The notes: generated by a model not told the origin, from the letters alone. A stretch of DNA of 40,902 nucleotides from Caballeronia telluris (GCF_001544495.1 NZ_FCNZ02000035.1:1-40902); one strand, 5' to 3'; numbered from the stretch's first letter, positions 25,722 to 33,802 are shown. Numbers and translations: made by a program.

Positions 25722-25742
25722 TAAATATATTACAGCATGATA
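25722..25742 (-). promoter_or_regulatory. Degenerate palindromic operator plus -10, copy e (upstream of HPP-CBS)
   Basis: On the minus strand the core reads TCAT-GCT-GTAA (25740-25730), with one mismatch to the RTGA half. It is followed by two bases and TATTTA (25727-25722). The spacing is identical to the other copies. The predicted start is about 72 nt before the HPP gene. It is one of two sites in the 263-bp divergent region with the DUF1840 gene. Confidence 0.55.
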
Positions 25743-25820
25743 TAAAACGCGACTCCCCGCGTCGGGAAAAGCTCAGATTAAGGCTTTGAGCCCATCTGAC
25801 TACGCGCCGGACGTGCACTA

Positions 25821-25841
25821 TATCATAGTGTGATGTAAAAT
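25821..25841 (+). promoter_or_regulatory. Palindromic operator plus -10, copy f (upstream of DUF1840)
   Basis: The core TCAT-AGT-GTGA spans 25823-25833. After two bases comes TAAAAT (25836-25841). The predicted leader to ATG 25907 is about 60 nt. It faces away from copy e, so each divergent gene has its own site. Confidence 0.6.
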
Positions 25842-25906
25842 GAGCGTCTGATGGGTCGGTGGTGCTCTGTGTGCCCGACCAGGAATTGACAGCGAGGAGG
25901 AGTGTC

Positions 25907-26227
25907 ATGCTGATCACCTTTCAATCGAAAGCCGCGCCGGATGTCACGATGCTCAAGGACCTGGCGGGCTATCTGCTGGGGCTCGTTGGCAAGCGATTGG
26001 ACGTGCGAGGCGTCATTACGCGGGAGCAACTACCCGGTGCTATCGAGCGCCTTGAGGCCGCGATCGTCGACGATAAAAACACTGAAGAAGGAAGCGCGCC
26101 TTTACATCATACGACGCACGCTAATGCTTACGAGCATCGCGCTGGGCTCTCTCAGCGCGCGTATCCATTTCTGGACATGCTGCGCCAGGCACGCGAACAA
26201 GAGGCAGACGTCATCTGGGGACTTTGA
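25907..26227 (+). CDS. DUF1840 family protein
   Basis: This 106-aa protein shows the DUF1840 pattern: MLITFQSKAAPDVTMLKDLA at the start, a central LDVRGVITREQLPGAIERLEAAI, and a C-terminal RAYPFLDMLRQAREQEADVIWGL. The family is common in Burkholderiales and has no known function. The start ATG 25907 is well supported by a GAGGAGGAG Shine-Dalgarno. It sits under palindromic promoter copy f, which ties this uncharacterised family to a stress/redox gene set. Confidence 0.9.
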   Translation: MLITFQSKAAPDVTMLKDLAGYLLGLVGKRLDVRGVITREQLPGAIERLEAAIVDDKNTEEGSAPLHHTTHANAYEHRAGLSQRAYPFLDMLRQAREQEADVIWGL

Positions 26228-26302
26228 TGACGCTGTACAGCACTTAAAGAAAAGATGGGACCCTGCGGGAGGAACCTAACGTTGTCGGTCCATGGAGCGG
26301 CC

Positions 26303-26620
26303 ATGAAGAGCTTGGCGTTTGCAATGCTTTGGGGCGTTTTCGTCGCCAGTTCGTTCGCTCAGCCGCGACTCGAGGCAACGAGCGCGGTCGCAATCGGCCG
26401 TTTTCGTGAAACGACGACCTGCGCGCAATCGACCTGCTGCAACTTTTGCGACTGTTGCCACATTGGCGCAGGCTCAGCAGTGCTGCGGGTCATCGGACCA
26501 TACGGCAACGTACTGCCGGATCTTATTCATACAGGCTCTTTCACCTTGATAAGGTGGCGTAGTGGCGAGACGAGCCCGAAGGCCGGTGCACACGTTATGT
26601 TTGTGTGGCCCTCGGCCTGA
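26303..26620 (+). CDS. Small secreted Cys-rich hypothetical protein
   Basis: This 105-aa ORF begins with a convincing signal peptide (MKSLAFAMLWGVFVASSFA, cleavage likely before QPR) and then has a Cys cluster, CAQSTCCNFCDCCHIG (six Cys in 13 residues). GGAG lies 6 nt before ATG 26303. The last 50 residues are less protein-like, so a frameshift or degraded end is possible. A Cys cluster of this type could bind metal. It lies between DUF1840 and the convergent flavohaemoglobin gene. I do not recognise the family. Confidence 0.45.
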   Translation: MKSLAFAMLWGVFVASSFAQPRLEATSAVAIGRFRETTTCAQSTCCNFCDCCHIGAGSAVLRVIGPYGNVLPDLIHTGSFTLIRWRSGETSPKAGAHVMFVWPSA

Positions 26621-26744
26621 ATCGTCCAAAGTACTGGCGAAAGAACTGTTGCGAACTCTGCCGTGCCCGATAGGGGATAGAACCCTATATCGAAAGTGGC
26701 GTGCGGCCCGTCGCAAAGCGCCGTCCCAAAGCGCCGTCTCATGT

Positions 26745-27971
26745 CTAACGGAGGTCGCCGACTCCGAAAACCTCGGTATGAATTCGCGATGCGTCGACTC
26801 CCAGAGCCCGCAATGCGTCTACCTGCGCGCGCATAAACGGCATGGGTCCGCACACGAAGTACTCCGCATCGCGAAGTAGCACCGCTTCGCGAATCGTTGC
26901 GAGGTCAAGGCGTCCGACGAAATTGTAGTCCCTGCCCTGTACGTCGTTCGGCCCGACTTCCTCGTAAAACGTCAGTTTCGAAGCATTCGGGTGATCGGCT
27001 ATGACGTCGTCGAGCCATTCTCGAAAGGCATGCACTCGTCGGTTGCGACACGCATGGAGGAAGCTAACGCGGCGGGTGGCAGAATCCATGACAATCGTGG
27101 CCAGCATCGAAACCATGGGCGTCAGGCCAACACCGCCGCTTATTAATACGACAGGCGTTCGCTTGGTACGCTCCAGGACGAAATCGCCATAGGGCGCGCT
27201 CACTTCGACATGTCCGCCAGCGTGCAATTCGTCATGTAACAGAGTGGAGACTCGGCCGGCCGGTTTTGCAGCGTCGCCCTCGCCGGCGGCCTCCCGTTTC
27301 ACCGATATGCGTAGCCATTTGCCGTGCGGCGCGTCCGACAGAGTGTATTGACGGGGCTGTTCGAGCCCGATATCGCCGACATAGCGCTTGACGCTCACAA
27401 ACTGGCCCGGCTCGAAAGGAGGAAGCGCCTTGCCGTCGGTGGGAACCAGATAGAACGACGAGATTTCCTCGCTTTCGTCCACTTTGCGCACAACCTCGAA
27501 CGGACGCCACCCAATCCAGCCACCCGGCTGTGCCGCGCGCTGATTATAGAGCTCCTTTTCGGCGCCAATCATGACGTCCGCGAGCTGCTGGTACGCGGCG
27601 GCCCAGGCGTCGCGCATCTCACCGCTGAAGGCGTCACCCAGCGTCTCGCCCATTGCGGCAAGCAGGTGCTCACCCACGATAGGATAGTGCTCCGGCTGCA
27701 CGCCAAGGCTGGCATGCTTTTGGGATATACGCTTGACGGCTGGTCCGAGCGCGGCGAGATTGTCGATGTTAGAGGCGTATGCCCAAACGGCATGCGCCAG
27801 CGCCTCCGACTGTCCACCGGATCGCTGGTTGGCGTGGTTGAAAAGATTTCTGAGCTCGGGGTGATGTTCAAAGAGGCGGTGGTAGAACCGTGTCACCACC
27901 GTCATTCCGTGCTCGCTAAGAACTGGCGCGCTCGACTTGATGATCTCGGTCTGCTTTGGGGTCAAGGCCAT
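26745..27971 (-). CDS. hmp: Flavohaemoglobin (nitric oxide dioxygenase)
   Basis: This 408-aa protein joins a globin domain (1-140; proximal haem His86 in SQKHASLGV, distal Tyr30), an FAD domain (RQYTLSDAPHGKW) and an NAD(P)H domain (ISGGVGLTPMVSM, then EYFVCGPMPFM near the C-terminus). It converts NO and O2 to nitrate, protecting respiration. The length is that of E. coli Hmp. The start has AGGAG upstream. No palindromic promoter of the shared type was found upstream, so it may be controlled separately (for example by an NO sensor). Being next to oxidase and HPP genes supports a nitrosative or low-oxygen theme. Confidence 0.96.
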   Translation of the reverse strand: MALTPKQTEIIKSSAPVLSEHGMTVVTRFYHRLFEHHPELRNLFNHANQRSGGQSEALAHAVWAYASNIDNLAALGPAVKRISQKHASLGVQPEHYPIVGEHLLAAMGETLGDAFSGEMRDAWAAAYQQLADVMIGAEKELYNQRAAQPGGWIGWRPFEVVRKVDESEEISSFYLVPTDGKALPPFEPGQFVSVKRYVGDIGLEQPRQYTLSDAPHGKWLRISVKREAAGEGDAAKPAGRVSTLLHDELHAGGHVEVSAPYGDFVLERTKRTPVVLISGGVGLTPMVSMLATIVMDSATRRVSFLHACRNRRVHAFREWLDDVIADHPNASKLTFYEEVGPNDVQGRDYNFVGRLDLATIREAVLLRDAEYFVCGPMPFMRAQVDALRALGVDASRIHTEVFGVGDLR

Positions 27972-28179
27972 TGCGAATCTCCTGTGTACGCGCTCGCCCT
28001 TGCTATCGCCGTGGCAGTTCGCAGCTCAACTGCGCGAGACGCCCAATGCGCGAGCGCGTCCCACGAATAAGAGCAAGGACAACGCTTCGATTATATTTGA
28101 GGCGACGACAAAGCGTAGACGCGCTAGTCGGCGCTCATCGAGTTTGTCATCCAGGGTCCAGGCGTGCTTATAGTAGGGG

Positions 28180-28407
28180 TCAACGATCCTCGCCTCGGCC
28201 TCGCGACCACCGCTCGATATCGGCGAGGAGCTGAAGATATTCATTCAATACGGCGGTGTTACGATCCGATGTGGCAACACCTTGATGCACTTCGGTCCGA
28301 AGCCGGCCGAGTTTTTCTAGCAAAATGGACGCAGGTATCGTTTGGACCGTCAGGATTCTGAAGTCCATCCGGATTTCAGCGGCGCTTCGTTGATAGCGAT
28401 CTCTCAT
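28180..28407 (-). CDS. Small hypothetical helical protein
   Basis: This 75-aa ORF, MRDRYQRSAAEIRMDFRIL and onward, is predicted to be helical and has no membrane segment. It lies about 210 bp upstream of hmp on the same strand. A modest purine-rich stretch precedes the start. An overlapping ORF in another frame (28026-28244) competes with it. I recognise no family. The remaining sequence from 27972 to 28624 shows no other gene I can support. Confidence 0.35.
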   Translation of the reverse strand: MRDRYQRSAAEIRMDFRILTVQTIPASILLEKLGRLRTEVHQGVATSDRNTAVLNEYLQLLADIERWSRGRGEDR

Positions 28408-28577
28408 CTTCTCTTCAGGTTCTTTGGGTCATGCGATGCGGTCCAACGGCCCTTGCCTCTTGGCAGCAATGATTTAGCCCACCTTTGCAATAACTACTGG
28501 CGCCGAGTGCCGGCCGGCGCCAAGTCGTCTTCGGCAAAACGCCGATCTCGTTTCGCCCAATGCGCACCGACCGAGCG

Positions 28578-28598
28578 TATCATGGTGTGATACGTTTA
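28578..28598 (+). promoter_or_regulatory. Palindromic operator, copy g (upstream of the CBS-pair protein)
   Basis: The most extended palindrome of the set: CGTATCA-N5-TGATACG with perfect 7-bp arms (28576-28594), core TCAT-GGT-GTGA at 28580-28590. The -10 at the usual spacing is weak (CGTTTA, or TTTATT two bases later). The predicted leader to ATG 28625 is about 20 nt. Confidence 0.65.
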
Positions 28599-28624
28599 TT
28601 CTAGCGCAGCTAGCCAAGGCGATC

Positions 28625-29230
28625 ATGACCGTATCTTCCAATTTTACAAGGTGGCTGACGGAAGTTTGTCGTGCCGCGGCACAGATTGACTTCGGTCATT
28701 CTTTCTACGATGAGACGTGCGAGCCGGCTGTGGACTCAGACCGTGTGGCGCTGCTTCGCGAGCAGCTCGAACAGCAGGTGTTCTTCAGGAGACTGATGGA
28801 AATGACCTGCGTGGAGGTGATGCGGGTTCCCGTTATGAGCGTCACTGATGATCAATCGATTGGTAGGGCACTTGCTCTGCTCAATAAGCAGCGAATCAAA
28901 TTGCTGCCCGTGATCGATGCGAGAGCTCGCCTGATCGGCGTAGTCACGCGCGCGGATCTTCAGCCGCTTCACCCGAGCGTCCGCCAAGGTGCTGTGGAAC
29001 GCAGCGCGATCGAGGCCGCAGAACGGGAAAGGAGACGGTCACCGGTTCGCAGCGTGATGTCGACTGAAGTGACTACTGTTAATGCGGCGACCAAAGTAGC
29101 AGAGGTGATACCCCGATTCACCGCTCGAGGGCATCATCACATCCCAGTGGTGCTCGACGATGCTGAGTTGGTTGGAATGCTCACGCAATCGGATATCGTG
29201 GCAATAATGTGCCGAGGGAAGGCGGTCTGA
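28625..29230 (+). CDS. CBS-pair protein
   Basis: This 201-aa soluble protein has an N-terminal helix region (about 1-55) followed by two CBS motifs: TCVEVMRVPVMSVTDDQS to GVVTRADL, and VRSVMSTEVTTVNAATK to LVGMLTQSDIVAIM. The second CBS (ARGHHHIPVVLDDAELVGM) is strikingly like that of the HPP-CBS protein at 24471, pointing to a shared ancestor or partnership. CBS pairs sense adenine nucleotides or ions. AAGG lies before ATG 28625. It is under palindromic promoter copy g. Confidence 0.88.
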   Translation: MTVSSNFTRWLTEVCRAAAQIDFGHSFYDETCEPAVDSDRVALLREQLEQQVFFRRLMEMTCVEVMRVPVMSVTDDQSIGRALALLNKQRIKLLPVIDARARLIGVVTRADLQPLHPSVRQGAVERSAIEAAERERRRSPVRSVMSTEVTTVNAATKVAEVIPRFTARGHHHIPVVLDDAELVGMLTQSDIVAIMCRGKAV

Positions 29231-29441
29231 CTGCGGTCTGGTATCGAGCCACACGCGCGATCGTCGGTACGGAAGGAGATCCCTTCAAAACAGTGCCGGA
29301 ATCTGTGAGGGAGGCCTCTGCTAGATCATGGCGAAGCGGTCATAGCGCTTTGCCGCGTCATGGTCATTCGGGGCCTCGTTGTGAGTTACGGGTCTTACAG
29401 GTGTCAACGGCGCTTTTGGTCCGACGATCCATTGAACTGGT

Positions 29442-29648
29442 TCATACAATCAGCGGAATGCGCGACACTGCGTCGAGCATCGATCGACCATCGCGTGTCA
29501 GATGAAGTCGCTCGCATCCGGAAGCGAGCGTCTCACGGGTGACGAGATGGCGGCCGAGCAGTGCTTCCAGATCGTCGGCGCTCAGTTCTGACTGATCGGG
29601 CGTGTCGCGGACGAGCATGAGAGCAGCGAATTCGTGCAGGCTAAGCAA
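29442..29648 (-). CDS. Small hypothetical protein, possible winged-helix fold
   Basis: This 68-aa protein starts with TTG at 29648, supported by GGGAGA at 6-nt spacing. The sequence LHEFAALMLVRDTPDQSELSADDLEALL and then LTRDGRSMLDAVSRI has the helix-turn-helix and wing rhythm seen in small winged-helix proteins, and I have the impression of similar short Burkholderia proteins without known role. It is convergent with the CBS-pair gene; 29231-29441 between them holds nothing I can support. Confidence 0.55.
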   Translation of the reverse strand: MLSLHEFAALMLVRDTPDQSELSADDLEALLGRHLVTRETLASGCERLHLTRDGRSMLDAVSRIPLIV

Positions 29649-30227
29649 TTTTTGTCTCCCAACAGTAGTCAGTCTAGGTTGTTATTATTTGAAGCACTAC
29701 CGCAGGTCTCCGAGGCGTCATGCCGACGACTGCGGCAACTCGCCAGATCTGCTGAAACGACCTCAGCCAGTCCTACCGATGACAGGTCCTGGCGATACAC
29801 CTGTCATGAATCTCGCGAACGAATGAACGACGAAATCAACTGACTTGGAAGTCGATGGAATTCCAACAAGAGATCGCAATCGCGTTCCATTTGCCCGTGC
29901 GTGCCCGCCCACGCGATTCCCATAGACGAGCACGTCGACGATCTTGCCTCAATATCTGACAGCGATCTCGACAGCGCGGCAAAGACGCTTATTTTGGCCT
30001 CGCCGCCTCGCGCGGGTAGCAAGCCAGACGACGCGGAGATACATTAGCAGCCGTTCATGAGAATGGTGTGCAGGAGGGCGATGTCTTGCCTCGCACGGCC
30101 AGATGGAAAACGCCAACTGACCGGTGCGCCGACGCAGGCATATGTCGTCATCCTGATTCATCAACGCGATACTTCTCCCGAGTCAATTGCGCACATATGC
30201 CGCAGCATCAAGCTCTGCGGCGTCTCG
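29649..30227. other. Non-coding stretch without recognised gene
   Basis: Several overlapping ORFs of 60-75 codons occur on both strands (for example 29804-30022 and 29949-30164, minus), but none has a Shine-Dalgarno, domain or composition that supports it. No repeat or palindrome of the shared type was seen. It may be decayed coding DNA. Confidence 0.5.
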
Positions 30228-30434
30228 TTAGCACTCAGCCCGCACCGGCGGTGAGGAGTCGCTGAGCTGGGGTGGCAGCCTGTCCGGGTCGGGCCGTGCT
30301 AGCTCTGCAAACCTGCCATGCTCTTGCGCAACTACGAGAGCGGACAACGGCATGCAGCATGCAAAGGCGTACGTGGCTGCGGCACCGGCGCCGATCAAAC
30401 TTAGAGCAGCCGCTGAGATCGATAGATAGTCCAT
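30228..30434 (-). CDS. 68-aa small membrane protein
   Basis: This small protein begins MDYLSISAAALSLIGAGAAA with an N-terminal hydrophobic helix extended by TYAFACCMPLSALVVA, then a polar Pro-rich tail. GGAGG precedes ATG 30434 at good spacing, and palindromic promoter copy h lies about 35 bp upstream. Strong start signals together with its own operator make a real gene likely. Function is unknown; like the 61-aa protein it is a regulon member of membrane-peptide type. Confidence 0.68.
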   Translation of the reverse strand: MDYLSISAAALSLIGAGAAATYAFACCMPLSALVVAQEHGRFAELARPDPDRLPPQLSDSSPPVRAEC

Positions 30435-30464
30435 TTGTGCCTCCGTTCGCTAAGAACTGTTCAA

Positions 30465-30485
30465 ATTATGTATCACGACATGATG
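30465..30485 (-). promoter_or_regulatory. Palindromic operator plus -10, copy h (upstream of the 68-aa membrane protein)
   Basis: On the minus strand the core TCAT-GTC-GTGA (30483-30473) is followed by two bases and CATAAT (30470-30465). TTGCAT at 30493-30488 is an acceptable -35 at 17-bp spacing, the best of the set. The leader is about 24 nt. Confidence 0.65.
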
Positions 30486-30998
30486 TAATGCAACCTGGTA
30501 TGTAGTTACCTATCGTGCGTGGACGCCCGTAGCGATCATCCCTCGCACGTATCTGGACGTTGTTAAGCTGAATGCTATTGATTTCGCAACACGTACTTGT
30601 ATGCCTTCGACGTAAGCCGGAGACGGGGCCGCTGAGCACCAAATTTTGGAGTTTTTCGCGATTGCGGCCTCTCCTTTAAGATTGAGCTGATTGAGCCGGG
30701 TCATCGCGTCCTCGCCGTCCTTCCATTTGTCGGGCATCGCAACGTGGTGGGGGTCTCACAGCTGTAGTGCGTCGACAATGTGCAGGAGTTCGTTAAAGCG
30801 TTAAAGCTGCTGCTGATGCTCAATCCCTACCCAAGCGCCACGCCGCGTAGAGGCATCGCACTACAAATCGAGGCCAGTGCTACTTGGGTAAATGTTGTTC
30901 ATCTCGCTGAGCTCGTGGGTCCGTCGTCCGTCGATGAACGGCGGACGTGCTCTGCCGTCTGCTTCGAGGCCAGCCTTTTTGGTGTAAAGGCGGGAAAA
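30486..30998. other. Stretch without supported gene
   Basis: A minus-strand ORF at 30510-30737 (75 codons, MPDKWKDGEDAMTRLNQLN at its start) is the only candidate and lacks a clear Shine-Dalgarno. Nothing else stands out. The convergent-looking end of the cfa gene is at 30999. Confidence 0.4.
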
Positions 30999-32198
30999 TC
31001 AATAAATGTAACGGCGCGACCACGGGAGGGTGGCTGCACTGCGGCCTGCCTTGCGGCCAACGATCTGGAAGATGGCAACCTCGTCGTTCTCGAACGCATA
31101 GGCGCAGCCGGCGAGATAAATGCGCCAGATCCGATACTTCTCCTCGTCGACGAGCGCGTGCAGTCTCGTACTTTGTGCTTCATAGTTGTCGCTCCATATA
31201 CGAAGCGTTCTGGCATAGTGACGGCGGAGGTTTTCCACGTCGAACGCTTCCAGTCCACCGCGTTGCATGGCGTTCAGCGCGAGGCTGATGTGGGGCAAGT
31301 CGCCGTTCGGAAACACGTACTTTTCGATGAACAGGCTGCCGTGTGAGGTTTCGTCACCGCCAGGGTCCGTCGAAGTAATCCCGTGATTCATGATGACACC
31401 ATCGTCGGCCAGTAGGCTTTGAACGCGCGCAAAGTACCCTGACAGATTCGCTCGTCCCACGTGCTCGAACATGCCAACGCTTGTGATCCGGTCGAACCGT
31501 CCGTCAACGTCGCGATAGTCCTGCAGACGAATCTCGATGCGGTCCGCGAGGCCGGCGGCTTTCACGCATTCGTTAGCCCAGTCGTATTGGTTTCTGGACA
31601 GCGTAATCCCGACGCAACGCGCGCCGAATTTCTGCGCGGCTCGAATCACGAGCGCACCCCAGCCGCAGCCGATGTCGAGCAGTGTGTGCCCCGGCTGGAG
31701 CTGGATCTTGGTCAAGATATGATCGATTTTTTTCTGTTGCGCGGTTGCGAGATCTTCATTGCCATTTTCAAAATAAGCGCACGAGTAGACCATCCCGGGG
31801 TCGAGCCACAATCCATAGAAATCGTTCGAAACATCGTAGTGGTACTGGATCGATTGCTTGTCCGACGCCCTCGAGTGCGTGACACGCCGCGCAAGACGCT
31901 GCAACTTGCCCGGCGCATTGGCGACGGTTTGGGCAAGCCCGTAACTGATCTCAATGATATCGCTCAGCTTTCCTTCGACGTCGATTTTTTCCTGAACGTA
32001 CGCGACGCCGAGATTATCGAGGTTCGGGTCGAGCAACAGTGGCATCGCCGCGGGCGACTTCACGTGCAAGGTGACGGCCGGCTGCCTGAAGTCGCCAAGG
32101 TCAAACGACTGACCATCCCACAGTGCCAGCCGTGCTGGCATGTTGACGCCGGCGCGCACTTCGGCAGCCCATTGCGCCAGCCGTTTATCCCAAAGCAT
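30999..32198 (-). CDS. cfa: Cyclopropane-fatty-acyl-phospholipid synthase
   Basis: This 399-aa SAM-dependent methyltransferase adds a methylene bridge to unsaturated phospholipid acyl chains, a change linked to acid, stationary-phase and oxidative stress tolerance. The N-terminal substrate domain is followed by QYHYDVSNDFYGLWL, the SAM motif LLDIGCGWGALVIRAAQ, and VGMFEHVGRANL. The C-terminal KYRIWRIYLAGCAYAFENDEV is characteristic. ATG 32198 (MLWDKRLAQW) was chosen because GGAGG lies at correct spacing; upstream in-frame Mets at 32213 and 32243 are alternatives. It is 50 bp downstream of the nitronate-monooxygenase-like gene and probably co-transcribed with it. Confidence 0.94.
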   Translation of the reverse strand: MLWDKRLAQWAAEVRAGVNMPARLALWDGQSFDLGDFRQPAVTLHVKSPAAMPLLLDPNLDNLGVAYVQEKIDVEGKLSDIIEISYGLAQTVANAPGKLQRLARRVTHSRASDKQSIQYHYDVSNDFYGLWLDPGMVYSCAYFENGNEDLATAQQKKIDHILTKIQLQPGHTLLDIGCGWGALVIRAAQKFGARCVGITLSRNQYDWANECVKAAGLADRIEIRLQDYRDVDGRFDRITSVGMFEHVGRANLSGYFARVQSLLADDGVIMNHGITSTDPGGDETSHGSLFIEKYVFPNGDLPHISLALNAMQRGGLEAFDVENLRRHYARTLRIWSDNYEAQSTRLHALVDEEKYRIWRIYLAGCAYAFENDEVAIFQIVGRKAGRSAATLPWSRRYIY

Positions 32199-32248
32199 CT
32201 GATCCTCCGTCATTTCGGTGGTCAAGCGAGTCCTGCTTCGCAAGGTCG

Positions 32249-33802
32249 CTATGCGCTGCCTGGCGGAGCGCCGCCAGTCGCAGCCTCGAGTTGTCTCTCG
32301 ACGAGCCTAATGTTTTCTTGGTGCGACGCTAGCATCGCGGTGAGTTCGGCGCGGAGTTGTTTTTCGTCGACGCCGGGCAGCAGCGCATGGAGCTTGCGGA
32401 CGACCCACGCCTGGCCTCGATTTAGGAATGCCATGCGCTGCCACAGATCTGCGACGGCCATAGCTTTCTCATAAAAGGCACCGGTGCGCCGCGATGGCGA
32501 CCCGTCCAGCGACTGAATCGCCTTTGTCAGCACGCCGCACCAGCGCGCCTCGTCTTGCCGGACGGCGATCATCATCTGCTTTAGTGATGGTTCGGCGATT
32601 TCAACGACCATTTGAGACGCCACCCGTGCGCCGGCGCGCTCGGCCTCCAGCAGTTCGTTCAGTGTCGCCAGTAGCGCGTGACGGCCAGTGGTTCTATGTC
32701 GCTCGTCACCCATGTGCTCCGACAGGGCAATGGCTGATTCCTTCCTGTCGAGCACGGATGCAACGCCTGGGTCGAGAAGCGCGCCGGCCTGCAAGACGAT
32801 CTGGTGTAGGCGCGTAGCTGCTCCCGTTATGTCGCTGATGCGTTCCGCGCCCTTTCCGGCGTACAGTGCCATTGCTTCGAAGTCGCCCGTCATTGAACGC
32901 AGTGGCGAATCGGTGCTAAACAGATAGATCGGCCGTCCTTCCTCTTCGCCGATCACTGTGCTTTCCGTGCCGTTCGTGCCGCAAGCGCCGAAGGGGTCGC
33001 CGCGCTCCCCGCGCGTGACGCTATTGGCCAGCACGCGCACCCGAGCGCCCTTGGGCCAGTTGATATGAAACGAGTCCGTCAGAAGTGTCTCGTGCTCGCC
33101 CGCATCGACAATGCGCTGCTTGTGGTAACTGTGCGCAAAGGACTCGCGAGTCGGAATCATCGCTGTGCCGAGGACGACGCCCTGCGCGCCGAGGGAGAGG
33201 GCGGTCGCGACATCTGCGCCTTCGGTGATGCCGCCGGCCGCGAGGACAGGAAGCCGCGTGCCCGCGACGACCTCTGGCAGCAGCACCGCCAGGGGTTGGG
33301 TGCCACGCACGTGCCCGCCAGCCTCTCGGCCTTGGACAATCAGGAAATTTACGCCCGCGGCTTCGGCCGAGCGTGCCTCTCCGATCGAGCCGATCTGATA
33401 GGCGACCGTAATGCCGGCATCGCGCAGCCGCCGGACAATCGCGGGAATGACGTCCCAAAAAAGCGACACGACCGGGACGCCTATTTCGATGCAAGTAGCA
33501 ATTTGAGCGTCGAGCAAACCGACGGGCGTCGCAGCCGGAATCAGGTTGACGCCGAACTTGCGATCTGTGCCGGCGCGAACTTCTCGGACTTCCTTCAAAA
33601 TCAGAGAGGTCGGCTCACGCACCATGCCTAGAAAGCCGAAGCCGCCGGCAACCGTCACCGCAGTGACAAGCTCCGCGCGTGAGACGCCGCCCATGCCGGC
33701 GAGCACGACGGGCCACGTGCAGCCAAGAAGGTCGCACATGGGACGATGGAGCGTGTTTGCGTACCGATGAAGGTCAGAAGACAGATCGAGCGCAATCGAC
33801 AT
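32249..33802 (-). CDS. Nitronate monooxygenase-like flavoprotein with C-terminal helical domain
   Basis: This 517-aa protein has an N-terminal FMN TIM-barrel of the NMO/2-nitropropane dioxygenase type (about 15-340): WPVVLAGMGGVSRAELVTAV, the catalytic-loop-like GREAGGHVRGTQPL, and the FMN phosphate segment AAGGITEGADVATALSLGAQGVVLGTA. Residues about 370-500 form a separate helical region (ALLATLNELLEAERAGARVA), like small domains of unknown function usually encoded alone. NMOs detoxify alkyl nitronates with O2; enoyl-ACP reductase II is a related alternative. ATG 33802 has GGAG at good spacing; the open frame to 33898 lacks support. The cfa gene follows. Confidence 0.88.
   Translation of the reverse strand: MSIALDLSSDLHRYANTLHRPMCDLLGCTWPVVLAGMGGVSRAELVTAVTVAGGFGFLGMVREPTSLILKEVREVRAGTDRKFGVNLIPAATPVGLLDAQIATCIEIGVPVVSLFWDVIPAIVRRLRDAGITVAYQIGSIGEARSAEAAGVNFLIVQGREAGGHVRGTQPLAVLLPEVVAGTRLPVLAAGGITEGADVATALSLGAQGVVLGTAMIPTRESFAHSYHKQRIVDAGEHETLLTDSFHINWPKGARVRVLANSVTRGERGDPFGACGTNGTESTVIGEEEGRPIYLFSTDSPLRSMTGDFEAMALYAGKGAERISDITGAATRLHQIVLQAGALLDPGVASVLDRKESAIALSEHMGDERHRTTGRHALLATLNELLEAERAGARVASQMVVEIAEPSLKQMMIAVRQDEARWCGVLTKAIQSLDGSPSRRTGAFYEKAMAVADLWQRMAFLNRGQAWVVRKLHALLPGVDEKQLRAELTAMLASHQENIRLVERQLEAATGGAPPGSA

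Noticed and set aside
26542..26556. Palindrome CACCTT-GAT-AAGGTG as an operator
   Set aside because: Inside a candidate ORF and not near a promoter or repeated elsewhere; could be chance.
3853..30485. FNR/Anr-type boxes as an explanation of the palindromes
   Set aside because: FNR sites read TTGAT-N4-ATCAA and usually centre near -41; these have TCAC-N3-GTGA near -20.
30510..30737. 75-codon minus-strand ORF
   Set aside because: No Shine-Dalgarno or family; listed only within the surrounding gap.
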